A DNA stretch of 25,175 nt from NCBI GenBank assembly GCA_964398885.1, contig CAYNOU010000036.1, forward strand, positions 1 through 25,175, given 5' to 3'. Origin of the DNA: JAGMCF01 sp964398885 (lineage in GTDB: Bacteria; Cloacimonadota; Cloacimonadia; JGIOTU-2). Numbering within the stretch: the stretch's first letter is position 1; every line of letters begins with the position of its first letter. This document shows, piece after piece, positions 7,262-15,253 of the stretch. The notes below the pieces were generated by a model, which saw only the letters and a list, made by a program, of their open reading frames with translations, was not told where the DNA came from and did not search any database. A program made the translations under genes and the position numbers.

Positions 7262-9006
7262 GAAGGATTTGTCTTTTCATTATTTTTTTATTATTTTCAG
7301 TTTCAACTGAAGCCCAAGATATTCAACTCCAGGAATTTATTCAGTCTGATTCTTCATTAACTGATTCTCTTAGAATGCCTATTATTCCTGATAGCTCAAA
7401 AATAACGACTTATTCACTAAAAGAAGTAGAACAGCAAGTTCGAGCATTAGAAGATACATTCTTTAATTTTAACGATAAAGTTTTCCTGAGCAATTCAATA
7501 TATAGATTTGGTAATAATTTTTATTTTCCGCCATACGGACAAACAGATTATAGTATTTACAATCTAAAACTGAACAATCTTTTTTTTGATTCAAATGATA
7601 TACAAGGTTTATTATTTTATTACAACTTGGATAGAAAAGAAAATGATGAATATGAATTTTCATGTTTAGAAACGGATTTTGAGCCAACTTTATCAGCAAT
7701 TAGTTTTGAATCAGGTTCTTATAACTTTGAAGATAAATATTTGAGTTTCCAGAAGAATAACTTTTTTAAGTTCTGCGACGCAAAACTGTTTGTTCACAGC
7801 GGAAAAAATAAAAGCCACTGGAACAATAAAAGCTATTTTGACAACATGGTTTTGCAGACTGAGAAAAATTTTGTCTCAGCCAAAATAAGATATAATTACT
7901 TAAAATTGTTTTCCACAAGAGACGGATATAATTTCGAAAATCCATGGTATTTAATAAAGTTTGGTGACCACTATTCAAGAAAAATGCAGACAATCTCTCA
8001 CATTTTGGGTCTTTCACTTTTTGAAAATTTCATTGACCTTTCATATTTATATCAAACTGGATACGAGAAAATCTATGGTGATACATCTATCAAAAATAAG
8101 TTTTATCGTAATCAGATAAATCTGGGTTTCCATTTGCCAATTGAGAACTATGAGACTGATATCTACTTAAGAGCTGATATAAACGATTATGACCATTTTG
8201 ATTATAAGGGAATTGTGAAGGATTATTATATCGTGCTAAAAATGAATTCCCCCGGGATTTTTTATGATTTTTATAAAATAAAACTTAGGAATGAGGTATA
8301 TTTTTCAGGTCTGGATGATACTACTTATTTTTATCCGCAATTATTGTTTGATATTCCAATTACTGAGCAATTTTCAACCAATCTCTCCATCGGTGTAAAA
8401 GGTAAGCAATACTTTTTCCCACATTTTGGTTCGGTTCTAACACAAAACAGGTCAAAGATAGTATATGCAGATTTAGTAATAGATTATAAAAAACAAAATT
8501 ATAAATTAGTTTTAAAACCATTTATTCATGAGATAAAAAATGATGTGCAGTTTATATGGGAATCCGCTGCAATATCTCCTGGGTATGAAGAAATTAGTAG
8601 ATACAATGAATATGGAGCTGATGCCTTTGGAGAAGTATGCTTTGATTACTTTACAATTCAAAATAAGTTTAGATTGAATTTTAACTTTACAAAAAGACCA
8701 GACAATCTTGTTTATCGTCCAAAAATATTATTAAAATTATTATGGGATATAAGGCAAGATCTAAAGCATAATAATTTTATTTATGCAAAGTCCGTGCTTT
8801 CATATTTGAAGGAATTTAGAAATATTACTCTTGAAAAAGAGGAGGATGAGATTTTTCTTGATATTGAATGTGGTATAAATATTAATAGGTTTAGAATTTC
8901 ACTCCTATTCAAAAATATTGTGAATCAAGATTATTTTATGGATAAAAATAATTATGTAAATGGTTATGGCACTTATTTGCAGATTCATTGGAATTTTATA
9001 AATTAG
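7252..9006 (+). CDS. Predicted outer-membrane beta-barrel protein, unknown function
   Basis: 584 aa. A signal peptide is clear: a short basic start (MVIRRI), a hydrophobic core CLFIIFLLFSVS, and probable cleavage after TEA before QDIQLQ. No transmembrane helices follow. The body is rich in Tyr, Phe and Asn in alternating patterns. The C-terminal strand YGTYLQIHWNF ends near an aromatic residue, as in outer-membrane barrels; the preceding FKNIVNQDYF resembles the last hairpin of TonB-dependent or porin-like barrels. There is no recognisable plug domain. It overlaps the upstream epimerase by 10 nt. I do not recognise the family; barrel/porin is an inference from signal peptide and composition. 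Confidence 0.7.
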   Translation: MVIRRICLFIIFLLFSVSTEAQDIQLQEFIQSDSSLTDSLRMPIIPDSSKITTYSLKEVEQQVRALEDTFFNFNDKVFLSNSIYRFGNNFYFPPYGQTDYSIYNLKLNNLFFDSNDIQGLLFYYNLDRKENDEYEFSCLETDFEPTLSAISFESGSYNFEDKYLSFQKNNFFKFCDAKLFVHSGKNKSHWNNKSYFDNMVLQTEKNFVSAKIRYNYLKLFSTRDGYNFENPWYLIKFGDHYSRKMQTISHILGLSLFENFIDLSYLYQTGYEKIYGDTSIKNKFYRNQINLGFHLPIENYETDIYLRADINDYDHFDYKGIVKDYYIVLKMNSPGIFYDFYKIKLRNEVYFSGLDDTTYFYPQLLFDIPITEQFSTNLSIGVKGKQYFFPHFGSVLTQNRSKIVYADLVIDYKKQNYKLVLKPFIHEIKNDVQFIWESAAISPGYEEISRYNEYGADAFGEVCFDYFTIQNKFRLNFNFTKRPDNLVYRPKILLKLLWDIRQDLKHNNFIYAKSVLSYLKEFRNITLEKEEDEIFLDIECGININRFRISLLFKNIVNQDYFMDKNNYVNGYGTYLQIHWNFIN

Positions 9007-9038
9007 AATGATTTGGATAAAAATTTAGAAGAGTTAGT

Positions 9039-9230
9039 ATGGAATGTAAAATAAAGGAAAATCTGAAACATTGCAACTGCACATATCCTTGTGACAAAAA
9101 AGGGAAATGTTGTGAATGTATCGCTTATCACAGAAGATTGGGCGAGCTGCCCGCCTGTTATTTTACAGAAAGTGAGGAGCGAACTTATGACCGCAGTATT
9201 GAATATTTTGTCCGTTTACATATAAAATAA
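9039..9230 (+). CDS. Small Cys-rich protein, DUF6485-like
   Basis: 63 aa with 8 Cys (residues 3, 12, 14, 18, 24, 25, 27, 40), including CNCTYPC and CCEC, followed by YHRRLGELPACYF and TYDRSIEYF. The pattern matches my memory of the DUF6485 family, found in anaerobes. It suggests metal (Zn or Fe-S) binding, but the function is unknown. It has no signal peptide, so it is cytoplasmic. Only 3 nt separate its stop codon from the next ATG, so the two are probably cotranscribed. The start is ATG 9039 behind a weak AGAAGAG. Confidence 0.75.
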   Translation: MECKIKENLKHCNCTYPCDKKGKCCECIAYHRRLGELPACYFTESEERTYDRSIEYFVRLHIK

Positions 9231-9233
9231 CAC

Positions 9234-9956
9234 ATGGGAAAGAAAGAGTACTTTGTAATCACTGGTGATGTTGTTGGCTCATCTCTTTTCAAAGGAGAGG
9301 GGAGGAAAAATCTCCATAATGCGTTAGTGGAAAGTTTGCAGTTTATTAGGGAAGAATATGCTGATAATTTTCTTTATGATTTTGATATTTTTCGAGGTGA
9401 CTCTTTTCAGAATGTCTTAAAATCTGGTTCCACTGTCTTTTCTATCTGTTTGAAATTAAGATTGAAACTTGCAATTATGATGCATCCACAATCTATTGAT
9501 TTTAGAATCTCTATTGGGTATGGCACAATTGATATGCTACCAGAACAAAGAGCCTCCATTGGAGATGGCGAGGCATACAGATTTTCTGGAGAAATGCTGG
9601 AAAATCTTTCAAAGAATAAGTATAGAAGAATAGCAATGAAAACTTCTGATGCCCATTTAAATAATCTTTTAGAAGGATATTGCATACTTTTTGATAAGGC
9701 AACGGTTGGCTGGAGTTTTGAACAAAAGGAAGCTGTATTCTGGAAAATGCAGGGATTAACAGAAGTGGAAATTGTAAAAAAATTAAAAGGGAAGCCCATC
9801 GCACAAAAAAATGTTTCAAAGCGACTAAAAACTGCTGAGTGGAAACAACATGTAAAACCATCGCTGAATATGATTGATCACTTTCTTAGAGATGTATCCA
9901 ACCCGTCTGGTCGCCTGTCCCCCGATATATTGGGAGCCAAGACTGACCGAGACTGA
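9234..9956 (+). CDS. SatD-like protein with C-terminal helix-turn-helix
   Basis: 240 aa. The N-terminus FVITGDVVGSS (about 7-17) and the later DIFRGDSFQNVL (about 52-63) are the two hallmark motifs of SatD-family proteins, whose fold resembles class III nucleotidyl cyclases. ISIGYGTIDML and DGEAYRFSGEML are also typical. Residues about 165-200 (FWKMQGLTEVEIVKKLKG, then QKNVSKRLKTAEW) look like a helix-turn-helix, so DNA binding is likely. The last 20 or so residues (from about 220) coincide with a palindromic repeat, CCCGATA/TATTGGG at 9921-9934, and are probably not original family sequence. SatD-like genes are often next to DUF3307 genes, as here (10240). The biochemical function of the pair is unknown to me. 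Confidence 0.72.
   Translation: MGKKEYFVITGDVVGSSLFKGEGRKNLHNALVESLQFIREEYADNFLYDFDIFRGDSFQNVLKSGSTVFSICLKLRLKLAIMMHPQSIDFRISIGYGTIDMLPEQRASIGDGEAYRFSGEMLENLSKNKYRRIAMKTSDAHLNNLLEGYCILFDKATVGWSFEQKEAVFWKMQGLTEVEIVKKLKGKPIAQKNVSKRLKTAEWKQHVKPSLNMIDHFLRDVSNPSGRLSPDILGAKTDRD
9921..9934. repeat. Palindrome inside the 3' end of the SatD-like gene
   Basis: CCCGATA/TATTGGG with one G-T pair, flanked by GGTC (9909-9912) and GACC (9945-9948) arms. It is related to the dispersed CCCGA/TCGGG palindromes. It encodes part of the C-terminal tail and is followed by the stop at 9954-9956. Confidence 0.6.
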
Positions 9957-10023
9957 AAAAGAAATTTAATGTAAAGAATTTTTAGCTGATATGAGATATA
10001 GTTTGTTAATAAAACCGTCTTTC

Positions 10024-10218
10024 ATATACCCCAAAGGGGGTATATTTAGCAAATATACCCCAAAGGGGGTATATTCTTATTTAACAACTAATCTGGGTTG
10101 TATTTTCATTTTACAACCTATTGGGGTTGTATTCATATTTTACAACCCATCGGGGATGTATTTCGGATTTACACCCTGTTTGGGGTGTGTTTTGCATTTA
10201 CACCCTGATTGCGGTGTA
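10024..10218 (+). repeat. Array of seven palindromes with exact 29-bp period
   Basis: Seven stem-loops are centred at 10034.5, 10063.5, 10092.5, 10121.5, 10150.5, 10179.5 and 10208.5, each exactly 29 bp apart. Each unit is an 18-bp palindrome plus an 11-bp linker, usually beginning ATT and ending in a T-rich stretch. Stems come in three versions: units 1-2 ATATACCCC/GGGGTATAT; units 3-5 ACAAC(C/T)/(G)GTTGT; units 6-7 ACACCC/GGGTGT. Changes are mostly matched on both arms; mismatches are one in unit 5 and one in unit 7. G-T pairs in units 3, 4 and 6 all have T on the left arm, so they would be U-G pairs in a rightward RNA. The array fills the space between the SatD-like gene and the DUF3307 start, ending about 21 bp before it. 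Confidence 0.92.
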
Positions 10219-10239
10219 TTATATATTGTCAATTAAGAG

Positions 10240-10968
10240 ATGATTATTCTATTAAACCTGTTACTTGCACACTTTATAGCAGATTTCCTCCTGCAAAACA
10301 AGTATCTTGTAGAAACAAAAAAATATTCTGCATTGCCTATATTACTGCATAGCCTTATTGTAGGTATAATATCATTTATCTTTGTTAGAATGCTTGGGAT
10401 TGCAGCACTTATCTTCATTTCACATTTTATCATTGATTTTGCAAAAAATAGAGTCACAAAGCATATTGCAAAAAGTTCAATTAAAAACCAATTTTATATA
10501 ACCAAGATTTTACTTTTTATAATAGACCAAACTCTTCATATTGCTGTAATTATATTTTTACTCTTCATATTTAAAGATCGCATTTTATATGTTTCTTATT
10601 TACAAATTCCTGAAAATTTTTCAATAATTGGTATAGCTTACCTCATTACTATATGGGTTGTCGGCATCTTAATAGGTTTTCTTAAAAAGCCCTACGAGAT
10701 GCAAATAAAAACAGATAATGAATGTGGACTTACAAGCGGTGGGAAAATTATTGGGCAGTTAGAGAGATTTATTATTTTGACAATGATTCTTACTAATAAT
10801 CCAATTGGCATTGGTTTTATTTTTACCGCAAAATCTATCTTTAGATTTGAAAGTTTGAAAAAGAGAGAATTGGCAGAATATATTTTAATTGGAACTTTAT
10901 ATAGCTTTGTATTCGCTATTACTATTGGCTATTTAACAAAGTATTTACTAAAGGTGATGGCTAGATAA
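10240..10968 (+). CDS. DUF3307 family integral membrane protein
   Basis: 242 aa. The N-terminal LLLAHFIADFLLQNKYLVE, with its His and Asp within the first helix and Gln after it, is the hallmark of DUF3307. About five or six hydrophobic segments are visible (roughly 2-18, 26-60, 83-110, 128-150, 165-190 and 208-232), so it is an inner-membrane protein. The function is unknown. SatD-like and DUF3307 genes often occur together, which suggests one system. The leader is unusual: the 29-bp-period palindrome array ends about 21 bp before ATG 10240, and only AAGAG directly precedes the start codon. The next gene, ribBA, begins 2 bp after this stop. Confidence 0.82.
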   Translation: MIILLNLLLAHFIADFLLQNKYLVETKKYSALPILLHSLIVGIISFIFVRMLGIAALIFISHFIIDFAKNRVTKHIAKSSIKNQFYITKILLFIIDQTLHIAVIIFLLFIFKDRILYVSYLQIPENFSIIGIAYLITIWVVGILIGFLKKPYEMQIKTDNECGLTSGGKIIGQLERFIILTMILTNNPIGIGFIFTAKSIFRFESLKKRELAEYILIGTLYSFVFAITIGYLTKYLLKVMAR

Positions 10969-10970
10969 TT

Positions 10971-12179
10971 ATGAAAAACAAAACCTTTGCAAGCATTGAA
11001 GATGCTGTTAATGAAATAAAGAATGGCAAGATGGTCATTGTTGTTGATGATGAGAATCGTGAGAATGAAGGCGACTTGATTATGGCAGCAGAAAAAATAA
11101 ATGCAAAAAGTATAAATTTTATGATAACTCACGCTCGTGGTTTGATTTGTGTTCCTATGATTGAAGAGGATTTACAGAGACTAAATATCTCTTTGATGAC
11201 AGCTGAAAACACAGAAAGGCATCGCACACAATTTACCATCTCTGTGGATGCTAAAGAGAATACAACTACAGGGATTTCTGCTTATGACCGCGCAGAGACT
11301 ATCAAGGTTTTAGCCAATCCTGACTCCAAGCCAGAAGATTTGCAAAGACCTGGTCATATTTTCCCACTTAAAGCCCAACCTGGCGGAGTACTGAAAAGAG
11401 CAGGTCACACTGAAGCAGCAGTAGATTTGGCAAAGATTGCCGGATTGAGACTTGCTGGTGTTATATGCGAAATTATTAAAGATAATGGTGAAATGGCTCG
11501 CTTAGCTGACCTTAAAATATTCGCTGAAAAGCATAATTTGTCAATAATTACAATTCAGGATTTGATAAAATATCGCCAGAAAAAAGAAAAGCTTATATTC
11601 CGCGTTGCTGAAGCAGATCTACCAACGAAGTTTGGTCACTTCAAAATTATTGGCTATGAAAGTCCGATTACAGCTGAGCATCATGTTGCTCTTGTCAAGG
11701 GTGATGTGGCGGGTAAAAAGAATATTCTGGTTAGAGTCCATTCAAAATGCTTGACAGGAGATACCTTTCATTCACTCCGTTGTGATTGTGGAGAGCAGTT
11801 AGAAAATTCAATGTTGGCTATTGAAAAAGAAGGACTAGGTGTTCTCGTGTATATGCATCAAGAAGGCAGAGGTATTGGCTTAATCAATAAAATAAAGGCG
11901 TATCATCTGCAAGATATGGGTAAAGATACAGTGCAAGCTAATGAAGAATTAGGGTTCAAAAGCGACCTAAGAGATTATGGATTAGGAGCACAAATCTTAA
12001 AAGATTTAGGACTTTCCACTATTAGAATCTTAACCAATAACCCTAAAAAAGTTATTGGATTGAGAGGATATGGTATAGAGATTGTGGAAAGGATATCTAT
12101 AACTTCAAAGCCGCATAAGAAGAATATAAATTACCTGAAAACTAAAAAGAATAAGATGGGACATCTATTGGATGTGTAA
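10971..12179 (+). CDS. ribBA: Bifunctional 3,4-dihydroxy-2-butanone-4-phosphate synthase / GTP cyclohydrolase II
   Basis: 402 aa fusion. Residues 1-200 are the RibB domain (ribulose-5-phosphate to dihydroxybutanone phosphate): VDDENRENEGDLIMAAE near residue 26 with the metal-binding acidic residues, RPGHIFPL and GHTEAAVDLA. Residues about 205-402 are the RibA domain (GTP to the first pyrimidine intermediate of riboflavin): VRVHSKCLTGDTF and LRCDCGEQL supply the three zinc Cys, then MHQEGRGIGL. Both domains look complete. It is the only riboflavin gene here, and no FMN riboswitch is evident upstream, where the DUF3307 gene ends 2 bp before. It is likely cotranscribed with DUF3307. Confidence 0.96.
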   Translation: MKNKTFASIEDAVNEIKNGKMVIVVDDENRENEGDLIMAAEKINAKSINFMITHARGLICVPMIEEDLQRLNISLMTAENTERHRTQFTISVDAKENTTTGISAYDRAETIKVLANPDSKPEDLQRPGHIFPLKAQPGGVLKRAGHTEAAVDLAKIAGLRLAGVICEIIKDNGEMARLADLKIFAEKHNLSIITIQDLIKYRQKKEKLIFRVAEADLPTKFGHFKIIGYESPITAEHHVALVKGDVAGKKNILVRVHSKCLTGDTFHSLRCDCGEQLENSMLAIEKEGLGVLVYMHQEGRGIGLINKIKAYHLQDMGKDTVQANEELGFKSDLRDYGLGAQILKDLGLSTIRILTNNPKKVIGLRGYGIEIVERISITSKPHKKNINYLKTKKNKMGHLLDV

Positions 12180-12202
12180 CTAAAAGAGTCATAAATAGTC
12201 AT

Positions 12203-12250
12203 AACGCTTCGCTGTCAAATGGCTTCGCCGTCAAAACGCTTTGCTGTCAC
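12203..12250 (+). repeat. Three tandem 16-bp repeats
   Basis: Units at 12203-12218 (AACGCTTCGCTGTCAA), 12219-12234 (ATGGCTTCGCCGTCAA) and 12235-12250 (AACGCTTTGCTGTCAC), in the ribBA-TPM spacer. They are more GC-rich than the surroundings. A repeated GTCAA/TTGAC theme continues to 12287. No protein is encoded by them that I would support. Confidence 0.75.
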
Positions 12251-12310
12251 TTGACACTACAAAGGGAGCTTATGACTTTATTTGACACACCGAAGGTGCA
12301 ATTATATAAA

Positions 12311-13057
12311 ATGAAAATAAATAAATTATTAATAGTCTTTCTTATAATTCTTATATTCCCTTTAACTATTGTAGCTAAGGTTTCTTATCCAAGACCAACA
12401 GGATTTGCCAATGATTTTGCAGGTGTTTTATCCTCTGAAGCATTACAAAAAGTAAATAACATAGCTATAGAATTGAAACAGAAAACAGGCTTTGAACTAT
12501 CCTTAGCAATTGTGGAAGATATGCAAGGAGAAGATTATTATACTTATGCTACTAAACTGTATGAAAATTGGGGCATTGGAGGCAAGGGTGATGCTGGTGC
12601 CTTACTTTTTATTGCAGTTAAAGAAAGGAAAATGAAGATTGAAACTGGCTACGGTGCAGAAGGCTTTCTGCCAGATGGGTTATGTGGAGAAATAGCAGAT
12701 AAATATATTGTTCCATATTTGAAAAATAATGATTATAATTCTGGAGTGGTAAATGGAATAGCTGTAATCGCTTCAGTTACTGCTGATTATTATGGTGTTC
12801 AACTCACTGGAATTCCTGAAGGTTATGGTAGAACAAGATCTTCTGGAATAAATATTATTAGACTTATAATTGGATTTGTGATAATAGCACTTTTCCTTGG
12901 TGGTAGAATAGGTCTTTTTCCATTCCTTTTATTGAGTGGTTTTGGCGGTTTAAGGAGTGGTTGGGGTAGTGGCTCAGGCGGATTTGGTGGATTTGGAGGT
13001 TTTGGAGGATTTGGCGGTGGACTTAGTGGAGGAGGTGGTGTTGGGAGGAGTTTCTGA
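12311..13057 (+). CDS. TPM-domain (YgcG-like) secreted membrane-anchored protein
   Basis: 248 aa from ATG 12311. A signal peptide is seen at residues 1-22 (KLLIVFLIILIFPLTIVA). The TPM domain follows, with VSYPRPTGFANDFAGVLS, LKQKTGFELSLAIVED, WGIGGKGDAGALLFIAVKERKMKIETGYGAEGFLPD. A transmembrane segment lies at about 187-206 and a Gly/Phe-rich tail (GGFGGFGGFGG, then GGGG) ends the protein. TPM proteins face the periplasm or outside and are implicated in protein quality control in plastids, with unclear bacterial roles. The open frame extends back to TTG 12251, but only the 12311 start gives a proper signal peptide; GAAGGTG (12292-12298) is the only nearby Shine-Dalgarno-like sequence. It overlaps the next gene by 1 nt (TGATG). 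Confidence 0.88.
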   Translation: MKINKLLIVFLIILIFPLTIVAKVSYPRPTGFANDFAGVLSSEALQKVNNIAIELKQKTGFELSLAIVEDMQGEDYYTYATKLYENWGIGGKGDAGALLFIAVKERKMKIETGYGAEGFLPDGLCGEIADKYIVPYLKNNDYNSGVVNGIAVIASVTADYYGVQLTGIPEGYGRTRSSGINIIRLIIGFVIIALFLGGRIGLFPFLLLSGFGGLRSGWGSGSGGFGGFGGFGGFGGGLSGGGGVGRSF

Positions 13058-13626
13058 TGCACTGGTATTTCATCATTTTGATTTTCTTTCTTAATATTCT
13101 TTTTGGAGTTGGATTATTTTACGCACTGCTTATCATAATTTTTCATCCAAAAAGGAAAAAGCATTTTCTAGGTATTCAGCTACCAATTGGAATTATCTAT
13201 AAATTAAAAAATAAATTAACAGAATATATAGCAAAACAGTTTGAAATATATTTAGAATCCAATCCTGATGAGTTGCATAAATCCAAGCCGAAAGAGTTCG
13301 CAGAAAATATCTCCCGAAAGATTACAGATGGACTTTCTCACAATAAATGGTTCAAATACCTTCCAAATTTTCTTGCTAATCCAATATTGAAACTGGTAAA
13401 AGAATTATCCTATTACTTCTTTGAAGAATTACTTTGCAGTTTTATACCCAGTTTGGCTCAGAAATATAAGATTAAAGAGAAAATCTTTGAACTGCTATCA
13501 GACGAAAACATCCATCTTGTTGAATTAAAAGCGAAATTCTATCTTACAAAACCGCTTGTAATAATTGGGGCAATTTTTGGATTTATATTTGGAGTTTTTA
13601 ATATGATATTGATGTTTATTTTTTAG
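13057..13626 (+). CDS. DUF445-like membrane protein, short form
   Basis: 189 aa. Membrane segments sit at both ends: residues about 4-29 (FIILIFFLNILFGVGLFYALLIIIF) and 168-189 (KPLVIIGAIFGFIFGVFNMILMFIF). Between them lies a soluble, helical, charged region. FHPKRKKHFLGIQLPIGII followed by an amphipathic helix resembles the start of DUF445 proteins, and the glycine-containing C-terminal helix fits too. Those families are usually longer, so this may be a short member. Its start overlaps the TPM gene's stop by 1 nt, so translation is coupled and the two products may act together at the membrane. Function unknown. Confidence 0.6.
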   Translation: MHWYFIILIFFLNILFGVGLFYALLIIIFHPKRKKHFLGIQLPIGIIYKLKNKLTEYIAKQFEIYLESNPDELHKSKPKEFAENISRKITDGLSHNKWFKYLPNFLANPILKLVKELSYYFFEELLCSFIPSLAQKYKIKEKIFELLSDENIHLVELKAKFYLTKPLVIIGAIFGFIFGVFNMILMFIF

Positions 13627-13687
13627 CGATAAGTTAATGATAAAAATGATGAATTAATGAAAAATAATAATATAAGGTAGGTATTTT

Positions 13688-14929
13688 ATGAAAAAGTGCA
13701 TAATATTTGTTTTAATAATTTTCGTTTCATCAATTACCTTCGGTGAAACACTTGATATTCATCAAGTTATCTCAATTGGATTGGAAAATTCATATGATAT
13801 GAGTTATCAAAACTATAATCTACAAACTTCTAAACAGAGTCTATACTCCTCCTATTTTACGCTTTTACCTTCTGCACAATATTCAATTTCAAATACAGAA
13901 ACAAAAAATAGTTCAGTGAAAACGGGAAGTATTTCATTCTCAGAATCTATTTCATCAAATGATTGGAGGTATTTTGACATTAAAAAAAGTCTATCTACTT
14001 TAAAGCAACGAGAAATTGAATTACAGCTCACCAGAAGAAATTTTATTTATAATATTATTAAGTATTATATTGATGTTCTACAGAATAAAAAATTGCTTGA
14101 TGTGGTAGGTCAGGAAGTAAAAATTGCTAAAAGAAATCTTGAAGAAACCAAAATTCTTTTTGGCCACGGTAAAGTTTCAGAACTGGAATTGCAACAAGTA
14201 GAAATAAGCCTATCACGCATACTCATTGATTCGCTTAAAGCCTGGAATAATCTTATAAATAGCAAAATGGAGTTATGCTTTGCTATAAATATTGAATATA
14301 ACAATATTTATGATTTTACTGAATTTGATTATGAATTTTTCACACCAGAGGATTTTGTTTTTTCTGAAGATAAAATACTCAGCATAGCCTATGAGAAGGA
14401 GAATTCCAAGCAAGTTAGGAGAGATTATAATCAAAATAAGTTGTCTTTTTTGCCTACCCTTTCTTTCTCAATTAATAAAGACTCGGGCTGGAAAGAAAAA
14501 AGTATTTTTGATTTTGATAATTCATCTAATCCGATTAAATATTCTTTGTCTCTATCATATCCTTTACTAAGCCCAATTACAAATCTTCCAGACCATAAAA
14601 AACATAAGTATCAGTTAAATAAAGCTGTACTTCAGTTGAATAATACAATAAAGGAAAATAAGAAGGATTTTAATTTTGCACTAATGAATTTTAAGCAGTC
14701 AAAAGAATACTTTTCATTGTCAAAAAAACAGGAGGACCTTGAGAAAATTCATTTTGAGATAGTAAATGAAAGATACAGATTAGGGCAAGCAGATTTAACC
14801 GAACTGGAAAATGCCAGAAAAGAATTGTTTCAAATCAAAAATGAAAAAATTCAAGATTATTATAATTTAATCCTTTCTCAGGAACAGTTAAATCTAATAT
14901 GTAATAATAAAATGTTAAAAGAATATTAA
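13688..14929 (+). CDS. TolC-family outer-membrane efflux protein
   Basis: 413 aa. Signal peptide at residues 1-19 (KKCIIFVLIIFVSSITFG). The mature part begins LDIHQVISIGLENSYDMSYQ, the standard TolC-family opening, and has two repeats of long helices. Examples are LLDVVGQEVKIAKRNLEETKILFGHGKVSELELQQ and, in the second half, HFEIVNERYRLGQADLTELENARKELFQIK, both with the usual G(Q/K)x(D/S)xxEL turn. It forms the outer-membrane channel of a type I or MFP-linked exporter. AAGGTAGG at 13675-13682 gives a good ribosome site. The stop codon (14927-14929) falls at the first bases of a MITE-like element. An HlyD-like adaptor follows at 15347, but no ABC or RND pump is in the window. Confidence 0.88.
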   Translation: MKKCIIFVLIIFVSSITFGETLDIHQVISIGLENSYDMSYQNYNLQTSKQSLYSSYFTLLPSAQYSISNTETKNSSVKTGSISFSESISSNDWRYFDIKKSLSTLKQREIELQLTRRNFIYNIIKYYIDVLQNKKLLDVVGQEVKIAKRNLEETKILFGHGKVSELELQQVEISLSRILIDSLKAWNNLINSKMELCFAINIEYNNIYDFTEFDYEFFTPEDFVFSEDKILSIAYEKENSKQVRRDYNQNKLSFLPTLSFSINKDSGWKEKSIFDFDNSSNPIKYSLSLSYPLLSPITNLPDHKKHKYQLNKAVLQLNNTIKENKKDFNFALMNFKQSKEYFSLSKKQEDLEKIHFEIVNERYRLGQADLTELENARKELFQIKNEKIQDYYNLILSQEQLNLICNNKMLKEY

Positions 14930-15079
14930 TTAATGTCTGGTGAACAATTTATTTATAATGTTAAATTACCAATTTCCAATGCAAAATAAAATGTCCAATA
15001 TCAAATGGCCAAAACCGATACCAGTAAGACGATTTGCGATTTTGTCATTTTACCTGCTTTTTTCACCGGGAACTAATTA
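14927..15079. mobile_element. MITE-like element 1 with 18-bp imperfect terminal inverted repeats
   Basis: The left end TAATTAATGTCTGGTGAA (14927-14944) matches the reverse complement of 15062-15079 at 14 of 18 positions. The 153-bp unit has no ORF. It begins at the TolC stop codon, which it may have supplied, and shares its TAATTA end with element 2. Confidence 0.55.
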
Positions 15080-15127
15080 GTGTCCATCCGTAAACTCGAC
15101 TTTCGAGTCGTAAGGAGCTTGCGACGA

Positions 15128-15143
15128 TCCCGACTTGTCGGGA
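15128..15143. repeat. Dispersed palindrome inside MITE-like element 2
   Basis: TCCCGAC-TT-GTCGGGA, perfect 7-bp arms. It is the same family as 1726-1742 and 24583-24598. Confidence 0.75.
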
Positions 15144-15182
15144 AGACAGTTTTAATATGCCCTTTACCTCGACTCGTCGTTC

Positions 15183-15211
15183 CCCCGATACGGTCATTCT
15201 TCCCTACGGGG
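15183..15211. repeat. 29-bp dispersed palindromic repeat, copy 2 (reverse orientation)
   Basis: The reverse complement matches 2413-2441 at 26 of 29 positions. It lies within MITE-like element 2. Confidence 0.75.
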
Positions 15212-15253
15212 TAAACTTACGACTCGAAAAAACCTACTTTACGGACAGATACT

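Noticed and set aside
9407..9861. Two antisense frames of 116-130 codons opposite the SatD-like gene
   Set aside because: They lie entirely within a well-supported coding gene and show no domain or ribosome site.
10024..10218. CRISPR array
   Set aside because: The 29-bp total period is too short, the linkers are conserved rather than unique, the stems vary, and no cas genes are present.
9991..10236. 81-codon open frame across the palindrome array, with peptide repeats such as PKG and NPSG
   Set aside because: The 29-bp DNA period rotates the reading frame each unit, so peptide similarity is a by-product of the palindromes. No Shine-Dalgarno is apparent.
12282..12310. TTGACA, 17-nt spacer, TATAAA as promoter of the TPM gene
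   Set aside because: The spacing is perfect, but transcription would begin about 6 nt inside the gene after the ATG that gives the signal peptide. It is probably a chance match or the start is different; not called.
12823..13062. Pro-rich 79-aa frame on the minus strand
   Set aside because: It is the antisense of the Gly-rich tail of the TPM protein.
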